In this document: piece after piece, positions 25,401 through 32,583 of the stretch
Position numbering within the stretch: position 1 is the first letter of the stretch
Layout: each line of letters opens with the position of its first letter
Assembly (NCBI GenBank): GCA_004357385.1
Contig: SMWF01000116.1
Coordinates: 20,935-84,934 of the forward strand
Source: Gammaproteobacteria bacterium
Lineage (GTDB): Bacteria; Pseudomonadota; Gammaproteobacteria; Pseudomonadales; Azotimanducaceae
DNA: 64,000 bases
Direction: 5' to 3'
Notes under the pieces: generated by a model
Databases searched by the model: none
Told to the model about the DNA's origin: nothing
Seen by the model: the letters and a program-made list of their open reading frames with translations, nothing else
Made by a program: the position numbers and the translations under genes

Positions 25401-26235
25401 TGCCGTTCGCAAGGCTCGGTGAAATCGACATCGCCTACGAGGTCCACGGCGACGACACCGGTAACGACATCGTCCTGCTGCGCGGCCTGGGCACGCAACT
25501 GATCGAATGGCCCGCGACCTTGCTCGATGGGCTGGTGGCGGGTGGCTTGCGGGTGTGGACGCCGGACAACCGGGACGCCGGGCTGTCGACCAAGCTGAAC
25601 AAGGCGCCGGACAATCCACCCTATCGGCTGGAAGACATGGCCGGGGATGTGGTTGGCCTGCTCGATCATGCGGGCGTGAGTCGAGCGCACGTGCTCGGAA
25701 TATCCATGGGGGCGCGATTGCCCAGCACGTTGCATTCGGCTTTGCGGCGCGGGTGGCGTCCCTGATTACGGTCATGTCTAGCAGCGGAAACCCTCACCTG
25801 CCGCCGATGGCACCAGCACAACGGGAACTGCTGACCCGGGTGGCGGAGGATCTCGAACAAGCCATCGCATTCGATACGGAAGAACGGGAGATCTGGGGCA
25901 GTCCCGGCTATCCGATCAGCCATCCGGACCGGCTCGCCGCATCGCGTCGCGCGGCCCAGCGTTGTTACGCTCCCGAGGGTTCGGCGCGACAGCTGCAGGC
26001 GATGATCGCTGACGGCAGCCGGGTCGAGCGATTGCGCGCCTTGCGCGCCCCGACCCTGGTCATTCACGGCGCCGACGATAACCTCGTGCCGCCCGCGGCG
26101 GGTATCGACACGGCACAGTGCGTGCCCGGTGCGCAACTCGAGTTGATCCCCGGCATGGGCCACAACATACCGCCCGCTCTGGGGCCTCTGCTTGCCCACC
26201 ACATCACCGCGTTCATCGAATTGTTGCCTGGCTAG
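25400..26235 (+). pseudogene. Alpha/beta hydrolase, interrupted by a one-base frameshift
   Basis: About 278 residues if repaired. From 25400 the frame reads ARLGEIDIAYEVHGDDTG, the DNRDAGLST loop and the nucleophile elbow GISMG, then derails at a G5 run (25708-25712). One extra G gives GISMGGAIAQHVAF, which joins seamlessly to the downstream frame VASLITVMSSSGNPHLPP, then APTLVIHGADDNLVPP (acid) and IPGMGHNIPP (catalytic His), ending at 26235. All triad residues are intact. Either a homopolymer sequencing error or a very recent mutation. Coupled to ggt by TGATG. Confidence 0.85.
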
Positions 26236-26275
26236 CGTCCTGCCGTCCAGGGTGCTATGGGGAGTAACTTTTCGA

Positions 26276-26292
26276 AATCAAGGCCTTTGATT
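26276..26292. promoter_or_regulatory. Inverted repeat upstream of hsp20
   Basis: AATCAA (26276-26281) and TTGATT (26287-26292) flank GGCCT. TTGATT could also be the -35 of an hsp20 promoter with a weak TATCTA -10 about 15 nt on. A second small hairpin, CGAGG-TGGAAG-CCTCG, lies in the probable leader at about 26325-26340. I could not find a clear sigma32 CTTGAAA/CCCCAT pair. Confidence 0.35.
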
Positions 26293-26368
26293 GTCTCCGC
26301 CAACCCTTATCTATGTAGTCGTAGCGAGGTGGAAGCCTCGAGTAAATTGAGAACGTGGAGATCGAAAA

Positions 26369-26797
26369 ATGAGCATTGTACGTTTTAACCCGGCACGTGA
26401 AATCGACGAATTCTTCGGACGGTTTGGTGATCTGAATCGCAGCATTTGGGGCGAGAACATCGCCGCCAGCGATTGGACGCCCGCCGTCGACATCCGCGAA
26501 ACGGACGCCGACTTTCAGATCGATATCGAGCTGCCCGCGGTGGCGGCCGACGAGGTGAGCGTGACCGTCAAGGACGGTGTGCTGGCGGTTACCGGCGAGC
26601 GGAAGTACGAGAAGGAAACCGAGGCCAAGGTTCACCGTGTCGAGCGTCGTTACGGTCGTTTTGCGCGCAGCTTCCGGCTGCCGGAGAACGTGGACGAATC
26701 AAAGGTGGACGCGCGCGCCAAGGACGGTGTCCTGTACGTGCGGGTGCCGAAACGCGAGGAACTGAAGCCGCGTTCGATTGAGGTCAAGGTGAAGTAA
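26369..26797 (+). CDS. Hsp20/alpha-crystallin small heat-shock protein
   Basis: 142 residues. Short N-terminal arm (SIVRFNPAREIDEFFGRFGD), an alpha-crystallin domain from about 35 to 130 (WTPAVDIRETDADFQIDIELPAV ... DGVLAVTGERKYEKE ... RSFRLPENVDESKVDARAKDGVLYV), and a C-terminal tail whose PRSIEVK is the IxI/V-like oligomer anchor. ATP-independent holdase in the cytoplasm. GTGGAG precedes the ATG. A strong hairpin lies just downstream. Confidence 0.95.
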   Translation: MSIVRFNPAREIDEFFGRFGDLNRSIWGENIAASDWTPAVDIRETDADFQIDIELPAVAADEVSVTVKDGVLAVTGERKYEKETEAKVHRVERRYGRFARSFRLPENVDESKVDARAKDGVLYVRVPKREELKPRSIEVKVK

Positions 26798-26809
26798 AGC
26801 GCATCTGCC

Positions 26810-26844
26810 CAGCGGATTGCGTCCTACTCGGACGCAGTCCGCTG
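26810..26844 (+). terminator. Strong hairpin after hsp20, without a U-tract
   Basis: Arms CAGCGGA-t-TGCGTCC (26810-26824) and GGACGCA-g-TCCGCTG (26830-26844) pair at 14 of 15 positions around a TACTC loop, starting 13 bp after the hsp20 stop. No T-run follows, so it may be an mRNA-stabilising or Rho-assisted 3' structure rather than a classical intrinsic terminator. Confidence 0.6.
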
Positions 26845-27086
26845 CTGATCGCGCATCGGGTGCGCGGGTGGTTCGCGGCCGTGGTCGTATGGTGAGCATT
26901 TATCCCGCCGCCCGTTTGGGGCAGAATACGCGCCCTTTTCCCACGAGCTCCCACGACGTTTTTGATCATGGTGAACTCAACCATTCCGAATGATTGTTTA
27001 TCATATTCGAAATATTCTCTTTTTTCATGAGTGGGATGCCCGCACACTCTCCCCATGACCCTCATCGCGCAAGGAGATAGCCCCGA
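26845..27086. promoter_or_regulatory. Upstream region of aconitase
   Basis: No gene seen. The AT-rich core at 26988-27027 stands out in this GC-rich sequence and probably holds the acnA promoter. It contains the inverted repeat ATGAT-TGTTT-ATCAT (26990-27004), which could bind a regulator; its resemblance to a Fur-type site is only partial. AAGGAGAT at about 27071-27078 is the ribosome-binding site. Confidence 0.4.
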
Positions 27087-29768
27087 ATGAGTCAAGACAG
27101 CTTCGATTGCCGTAGCACGCTGGATGTCGACGGCATCGAGTACGATTACTTCAGCCTGCCCACCGCCGAAGCAGCGGGACTGGGGCCCATCTCGCGGCTG
27201 CCCACGTCGCTGAAGATCCTGATGGAAAACCTGCTTCGTTTCGAAGATGGCAATTCCGTGAAGGTGGCTGATATCGAGGCGCTCGCCGGTTGGGCCGAGG
27301 CAGCTCCTGCCGCCGAAGAGATCGCCTTTCGACCCGCGCGCGTACTGATGCAGGATTTCACGGGGGTTCCCGGAGTCGCGGATCTGGCGGCAATGCGCAG
27401 CGCGGTGGTCGCTGCGGGCCACGATCCAAGCATCATCAATCCACTGTCTCCGGTCGATCTGGTCATCGATCACTCGGTGATGGTGGACCGGTTCGGTTCG
27501 CCGGATGCGTTCGACGCGAACGTTGCAATGGAAATGGAGCGCAATCGGGAACGATATCGGTTTCTGCGCTGGGGGCAGACAGCCTTCGACAACTTCCGGG
27601 TGGTACCGCCGGGAACCGGAATTTGTCATCAGGTGAACCTGGAATATCTCGCCAAGGTGGTATGGACGCGTGACCAGGACGGCCGAACGATCGCCTATCC
27701 GGATACGCTGGTGGGCACGGATAGCCACACGACCATGATCAATGGCCTGGGCGTATTGGGTTGGGGCGTGGGCGGAATCGAAGCAGAAGCCGCGATGCTG
27801 GGGCAGCCTATCTCCATGCTGATTCCGGACGTCATCGGGTTCCGCCTGACCGGCTCGCTGATCGAAGGCATCACGGCTACGGACCTGGTGCTGCGCGTGG
27901 TCGAAATGCTCCGGGCCCAGGGCGTGGTCGGCAAGTTCGTGGAGTTTTTTGGCGACGGTCTGGACCATTTGCCCCTTGCGGACCGGGCGACCATCGCCAA
28001 CATGGCGCCGGAGTACGGTGCGACCTGCGGTTTCTTTCCGATCGATCAGGAGACGATCAACTACCTGAATTTGAGCGGCCGTCCGGCCGGGTTGGTTGCT
28101 TTAGTTGAAGCGTACGCTCGCGCCCAGGGCATGTGGCGTACCCCCGGTGATCCGGAACCGGTGTATACCGAATCCCTGGAACTTGAACTGGATACGGTGG
28201 TGCCGAGTCTTGCAGGGCCGAAGCGACCCCAGGATCGGGTCGCCATGACGGACATGAAGTCTGCCTTCGACGATGTGCTGGACCTGCAGGGACGAGCCGA
28301 CACCAAAGAGGCGCGGGTTGCGGTACCAGGCGAGGACTACGATCTTGGGCATGGCGATGTGGTGATCGCCGCGATTACCTCCTGCACCAACACGTCCAAC
28401 CCGGCGGTCATGCTCGGTGCGGCGCTGGTGGCAAAAAAAGCGCTGGCCCTGGGTATCGCAGTCAAGCCCTGGGTTAAGACGTCCCTCGCGCCGGGATCGA
28501 AAGTGGTCACGGAGTATCTGGAAAAAACCGGACTTCAGGAGTCCCTGGATGATCTTGGATTCAACCTTGTCGGGTACGGGTGCACGACCTGCATAGGCAA
28601 CTCCGGGCCACTGCACGAACCTATTTCCGCGGCAATCGCGGCAGGCGACCTGTTGGTTGCTTCCGTGCTCTCCGGCAACCGGAACTTTGAAGGCCGGGTG
28701 CATCAGGAAGTTCGCACCAACTGGCTTGCATCGCCGCCGTTGGTGGTGGCGTACGCGCTGGCCGGGACTACGCGGATCAATCTGGCGGTCGATCCAATCG
28801 CTCAGGATGCGGATGGCAAGGATGTCTATCTGAAAGACATCTGGCCCAGCAACAAAGAGATTGCCGACGCAGTGGTGCAGGTGTCTTCGGACATGTTCGT
28901 TCGTCAGTACGGCGACGTGTTCACCGGCCCCGAAGCCTGGCGCTCGATTTCGGTGGACGATACGGCCACCTACGGCTGGGAGAGCTCCACCTACATCAAG
29001 CAGCCGCCCTTCTTCAGCGTTGGCGAAGACCTCGACCAGAACGTCGACGTGTCTGGCGCCAGGGTGCTGGCGCTGCTCGGCGATTCGGTGACCACGGACC
29101 ATATTTCGCCTGCGGGCGCCATTCAGGCGCAAAGCCCCGCAGGTGAGTATCTCCAGCAGCATGGCGTGGATGTGGATAGTTTCAATTCCTATGGCTCGCG
29201 TCGCGGTAATCATGAAGTCATGGTGCGCGGTACGTTCGCCAACATCCGCATCCGCAACGAAATGGTTCCAGGAGTGGAGGGTGGCTACACGCGTCATGTG
29301 CCGAGTGGCGATCAGTTGAGCATTTACGATGCGGCCATGCGATACCAGGGTGAGGGAACGCCGCTGGTGGTCATTGCCGGTAAGGAATACGGAACTGGCT
29401 CCAGTCGGGATTGGGCGGCGAAAGGCACGCGTCTGCTGGGTGTCCAGGCCGTGATCGTAGAGAGCTTCGAACGCATCCACCGTTCCAATCTGATTGGTAT
29501 GGGTGTGCTGCCGTTGCAGTTCGAGGACGGCGTCAACCGGGAGACGCTGGCGCTCACGGGCGACGAGATCATCGACGTCAAGCTGCCGGACGGAGTGACC
29601 CAGCTCACGCCGCGACAGGCGGTGATGGTCACGATCAGCCGCGCGGATGGCAGCAAGGCGAGCTTCACGGCGACCAGTCGATTGGATACTGACAACGAGA
29701 TTGCCTACTTCAAGAGTGGCGGCATTCTGCAGTACGTGCTCAACAATCTGGTTCGCGACGCCGCCTGA
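27087..29768 (+). CDS. acnA: Aconitate hydratase A
   Basis: 893 residues, the expected length for the AcnA/IRP1 type. [4Fe-4S] Cys ligands are in TSCTNTSNPAVM (about residue 432) and YGCTTCIGNSGPL (about 498 and 501). Substrate-binding LVGTDSHTTMINGLGVLGWGVGG lies in the first half, and the swivel domain with GKEYGTGSSRDWAAKG in the last third. Interconverts citrate and isocitrate; AcnA forms are typically the stress-stable aconitase. A good Shine-Dalgarno AAGGAG precedes it. A HAD phosphatase follows 19 bp downstream. Confidence 0.97.
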   Translation: MSQDSFDCRSTLDVDGIEYDYFSLPTAEAAGLGPISRLPTSLKILMENLLRFEDGNSVKVADIEALAGWAEAAPAAEEIAFRPARVLMQDFTGVPGVADLAAMRSAVVAAGHDPSIINPLSPVDLVIDHSVMVDRFGSPDAFDANVAMEMERNRERYRFLRWGQTAFDNFRVVPPGTGICHQVNLEYLAKVVWTRDQDGRTIAYPDTLVGTDSHTTMINGLGVLGWGVGGIEAEAAMLGQPISMLIPDVIGFRLTGSLIEGITATDLVLRVVEMLRAQGVVGKFVEFFGDGLDHLPLADRATIANMAPEYGATCGFFPIDQETINYLNLSGRPAGLVALVEAYARAQGMWRTPGDPEPVYTESLELELDTVVPSLAGPKRPQDRVAMTDMKSAFDDVLDLQGRADTKEARVAVPGEDYDLGHGDVVIAAITSCTNTSNPAVMLGAALVAKKALALGIAVKPWVKTSLAPGSKVVTEYLEKTGLQESLDDLGFNLVGYGCTTCIGNSGPLHEPISAAIAAGDLLVASVLSGNRNFEGRVHQEVRTNWLASPPLVVAYALAGTTRINLAVDPIAQDADGKDVYLKDIWPSNKEIADAVVQVSSDMFVRQYGDVFTGPEAWRSISVDDTATYGWESSTYIKQPPFFSVGEDLDQNVDVSGARVLALLGDSVTTDHISPAGAIQAQSPAGEYLQQHGVDVDSFNSYGSRRGNHEVMVRGTFANIRIRNEMVPGVEGGYTRHVPSGDQLSIYDAAMRYQGEGTPLVVIAGKEYGTGSSRDWAAKGTRLLGVQAVIVESFERIHRSNLIGMGVLPLQFEDGVNRETLALTGDEIIDVKLPDGVTQLTPRQAVMVTISRADGSKASFTATSRLDTDNEIAYFKSGGILQYVLNNLVRDAA

Positions 29769-29787
29769 TTCGCCGGGGTTTTCATTG

Positions 29788-30465
29788 ATGGAGTTGATTG
29801 CACCGCCGCGGGCAGTGGTGTTCGACATGGATGGGTTGCTGCTCGACAGCGAGCGGATCTGTATGGAGATCTTCGCCGATGTCTGCACGCAACACGGGTT
29901 CGCGTTCGATCGAGGTGTGTATGCTCGGTGCATCGGTACCAATCGAGAAGGAACGCGGCGGGTGCTGCTGGAAGGCTATGGTGCGGAGTTCCCCTACGAG
30001 GTCATCGAACACGATTGGATGAGACGTTACGAAGCACGGGTTCTCGCCGAGCCTGTGCCGGTAAAGGCGGGGGCGCTCGCGGTGCTCGAGTGTCTGGACG
30101 AACGTAAGATCGACATCGCGCTGGCGACGTCTACCTACGCGCCGATTGCGGCGCGCAAGCTCGAGTTGGCGGGCCTCGACGGATATTTCGAGATCCGGGT
30201 GACCGGAGATCAGGTCAGCCGCGGCAAGCCTGATCCGGAGCCGTACCTGGAAGCCCTGCGTCGGTTGGGTCACGCAGCCGACGGCTGCTGGGCGCTCGAG
30301 GATTCCGACAACGGAGTCAAGGCGGCTCACGGCGCCGGGATGATGGTCGTCCAGGTTCCGGATCTGATCGAGCCCTCTGCCGAGGTCCGCGCCCTTGGCC
30401 ATCCGGTGGTCGATTCGCTGCTCGACGTGCTGGCCCTGCTGGGCGAGCACAAGTCCAAGTGCTGA
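29788..30465 (+). CDS. HAD-superfamily phosphatase (beta-phosphoglucomutase/YniC-like)
   Basis: 225 residues from ATG 29788. Motif I VFDMDGLLLDSE with nucleophile Asp near residue 13, a helical cap, motif II in ALATST, motif III Lys in VSRGKPDPEPYL, and motif IV ALEDSDNGVKAAHGAGM. Subfamily IA sugar-phosphate phosphatase or phosphomutase. It follows acnA closely and is probably co-transcribed. The substrate is not deducible. Confidence 0.92.
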   Translation: MELIAPPRAVVFDMDGLLLDSERICMEIFADVCTQHGFAFDRGVYARCIGTNREGTRRVLLEGYGAEFPYEVIEHDWMRRYEARVLAEPVPVKAGALAVLECLDERKIDIALATSTYAPIAARKLELAGLDGYFEIRVTGDQVSRGKPDPEPYLEALRRLGHAADGCWALEDSDNGVKAAHGAGMMVVQVPDLIEPSAEVRALGHPVVDSLLDVLALLGEHKSKC

Positions 30466-30601
30466 GACTTCGTGCACAGATTTTGAACTTGAGAGCCGAT
30501 TGGAACACTAACTATTAGATCCTGGTGCTACAGTTGCCGAAGGATCAGTTGTGGAGCCCGGTTAAACACCGTGGGCTTCTGACCTGCCGAGGAGAAGGAA
30601 G

Positions 30602-30724
30602 TTGATCGACCGGAGCGAATCCAGGCTTATCGCTCGGGAACGCCGTAATCGTGGGCGCCGCAGCGCGCCGGGTGACCGGCGTGGTGTGGCACCGGCGAAA
30701 ACCACACGCCCGACGAACCGTTAG
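30602..30724 (+). CDS. Candidate 40-residue arginine-rich small protein
   Basis: A short frame starting at TTG 30602-30604 and ending at TAG 30722-30724, with AGGAG (30590-30594) seven bases upstream, an unusually good ribosome-binding site for an otherwise empty 270-bp gap. The product is about one-third Arg/Lys, beginning MIDRSESRLIARERRNRGRR. Could be a nucleic-acid-binding microprotein or a chance frame in GC-rich DNA, where Arg codons are common. It converges on the permease gene. Low confidence. Confidence 0.22.
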   Translation: MIDRSESRLIARERRNRGRRSAPGDRRGVAPAKTTRPTNR

Positions 30725-30735
30725 AAACTGCGCGC

Positions 30736-31626
30736 CTAGAAATACAGCCAGCTGAGTGCCGCCGTCAGCACCAGCCACATGATGATGCTGAGTGGCACGC
30801 CTACCCTGAGAAAATCGGCGAAGGTGTAGTTGCCGGCGCTCATGACCAGAAGGTTGGTCTTGTACGCCATCGGCGTCGCGTAGCTGAGGTTTGCACCAAA
30901 CAATACCGCCAGCACGAACGGTTCCGCCGGTAGTGCCAATCCCTGGGCGATGCCGATGGCGATCGGTGTTCCGATCACCGCGGCTGCGTTGTTCGACACC
31001 ACATTGGTGAGTACCGCAAGCATCAGCATCAGGCTGCCCAACGTCACCGTTGGCGATGCCCCCGCCGTGAGCACCAGAAACAGTTCCGTCAGGTAGCCGG
31101 TCGCTCCGGTATCTACGAGCGCGGTGCCCAGGGCCAGGCTCGCCGCGACCACGAAGAACACGGAGGGGCTGATCGCGCGAATTGCGGCACCGATGCTCAT
31201 GCAGCGCAGCACCAGCATCAGGCAAGCGCCCGCGGTGGCACTGACGGCGATCGGCATGATGCCGAGCGCAGCCGGGACCACGACCAGCGCGATAATTGCA
31301 AGCGCGATCGGCGCCTTGCGGGTTCGTGGTAGCACCATGCTCGAATCGAGGACCAGGAATTCGGCGTTGCGTTTGAGCTCGCTGATCTGATCGCGCGGCC
31401 CTTGTACCAGCAGGACATCGCCTGGCGTCAGGCTCACATCCTGAATCTCTTCGTCGGCTCGAAGGATGTCTTTGCCGGGGCGATGCAAGGCCAGGACGGC
31501 CAGCTGAAAACGGGCAATGAAGCGGGCATAACGCAGACTGGTCCGATCGAGGGTGGAACCAGGCACCACGGCGATCCCAACCGCGATCTGGTCGTCGTCC
31601 TGCAACGGATGCCCCTCATCGATCAC
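30736..31626 (-). CDS. SLC13-family permease, C-terminal half (frameshifted from 5' half)
   Basis: 296 residues that cannot stand alone: the second half of an RCK/TrkA-C domain (HPLQDDDQIAVGIAVVPGSTL ... TPGDVLLVQGP) followed by about six membrane helices including VVSNNAAAVIGTPIAIGIA and SYATPMAYKTNLLVMSAGNY, the mirror repeat of the DASS transport fold. The upstream half ends in another frame within 31616-31626. One extra base relative to an intact gene accounts for it. GTG at 31624-31626 could in theory re-initiate. Confidence 0.8.
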   Translation of the reverse strand: MIDEGHPLQDDDQIAVGIAVVPGSTLDRTSLRYARFIARFQLAVLALHRPGKDILRADEEIQDVSLTPGDVLLVQGPRDQISELKRNAEFLVLDSSMVLPRTRKAPIALAIIALVVVPAALGIMPIAVSATAGACLMLVLRCMSIGAAIRAISPSVFFVVAASLALGTALVDTGATGYLTELFLVLTAGASPTVTLGSLMLMLAVLTNVVSNNAAAVIGTPIAIGIAQGLALPAEPFVLAVLFGANLSYATPMAYKTNLLVMSAGNYTFADFLRVGVPLSIIMWLVLTAALSWLYF

Positions 31627-32566
31627 AGTGCTCGTCGCCGTACAGGGTGGCGTTCAGAGCCTCTTCGAAGGATTTGAGGTTGGCGGGGGTGTCCCGAACG
31701 CGCAACCGATCGCCTTCGCGCAGGGTCACGTCCGGAAGCGGCAGAATGAATGTATCGCCGCGCCGGATGCGGGCGACCTTCATCGCGCCGCCGGTCAGCG
31801 CGATCGCCTCGCTCAGGGTCCTGTCCAGTGCGCGGCTGTGGGCATCGATTTGCAGCCGCCCCTCGAACAGTCGCGGCGAGGTGTCGCGCAGCGGGAGGTC
31901 CCGGTCGGGCAGCAATCGGGGTGCGACCAGCCACAGGTACGCGATCGCCACCCCGGAAGCAATCACCGCCGGAAAGGCGAAGTCGAACATTTCGAAGCGT
32001 CGCAAACCGAGGTCGGCGGCTACCGCGACCACCAGCAGATTCGTGGAGGTGCCGATGGTGGTGGCTGTCCCGCCGACCAGGGTGCTGAAACCCATGGGCA
32101 TCAGAATTTTGCTGGCAGAGGTGCCGGTGCGCAGACAGACGCTGACCAGAATAGGTAACAGCAGAACGACGATTGGCGTGTTGTTGACGAACGCGCTCAA
32201 TACCGCCCCGATTACCAGGGTGGCCAGCAGGGACAGGAAAGGCATTCGACCCCAGGCCCGGGCAAGGTTTCGACCGACCGGCTCCAGCGCCCCGGTGAGC
32301 ACCAGCCCCTGCCCGACGACCATTAACGCGCACACGGCGATCAGGGCTTCGTGGCCGAAACCGTAGAAAAAATCGACCGGATCCAAGCGCCGGTTACCGT
32401 GCTCGAATGGGACCAGTGAAAAGCCAACCGTGAGCACCACGATGAGACCCAGGCTGGTCAGTTCCAGGGGATAGCGCTTGCGCGAGAACAGATACAAGGT
32501 GACGACGGTGAGCGCCATCGCTGCGATGGCGTGTCCATTTGGCAGCGCCGGCAGGGTACCCGGCAT
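31616..32566 (-). CDS. SLC13-family permease, N-terminal half (frameshifted)
   Basis: 316 residues: several membrane helices of the first DASS inverted repeat (AFVNNTPIVVLLLPI and LVGGTATTIGTSTNLLVV are the NxxP/NT substrate-site signatures), then a first TrkA-C domain (LPLPDVTLREGDRLRV), stopping at ATLYGDEHCDR. Continuation is in the next frame. The intact protein would be ~610 residues, typical for SLC13/RCK transporters of dicarboxylates, sulfate or Na+-coupled anions. The frameshift site is not a long homopolymer. Confidence 0.8.
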   Translation of the reverse strand: MPGTLPALPNGHAIAAMALTVVTLYLFSRKRYPLELTSLGLIVVLTVGFSLVPFEHGNRRLDPVDFFYGFGHEALIAVCALMVVGQGLVLTGALEPVGRNLARAWGRMPFLSLLATLVIGAVLSAFVNNTPIVVLLLPILVSVCLRTGTSASKILMPMGFSTLVGGTATTIGTSTNLLVVAVAADLGLRRFEMFDFAFPAVIASGVAIAYLWLVAPRLLPDRDLPLRDTSPRLFEGRLQIDAHSRALDRTLSEAIALTGGAMKVARIRRGDTFILPLPDVTLREGDRLRVRDTPANLKSFEEALNATLYGDEHCDR

Positions 32567-32583
32567 GACGCCGAGTATAGGCG

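Noticed and set aside
24456..25775. 439-codon minus-strand open frame across ggt
   Set aside because: Antisense to the GGT core; no recognisable motif.
28101..29942. 613-codon minus-strand open frame across acnA
   Set aside because: Opposite to invariant aconitase residues; its composition mirrors acnA codons.
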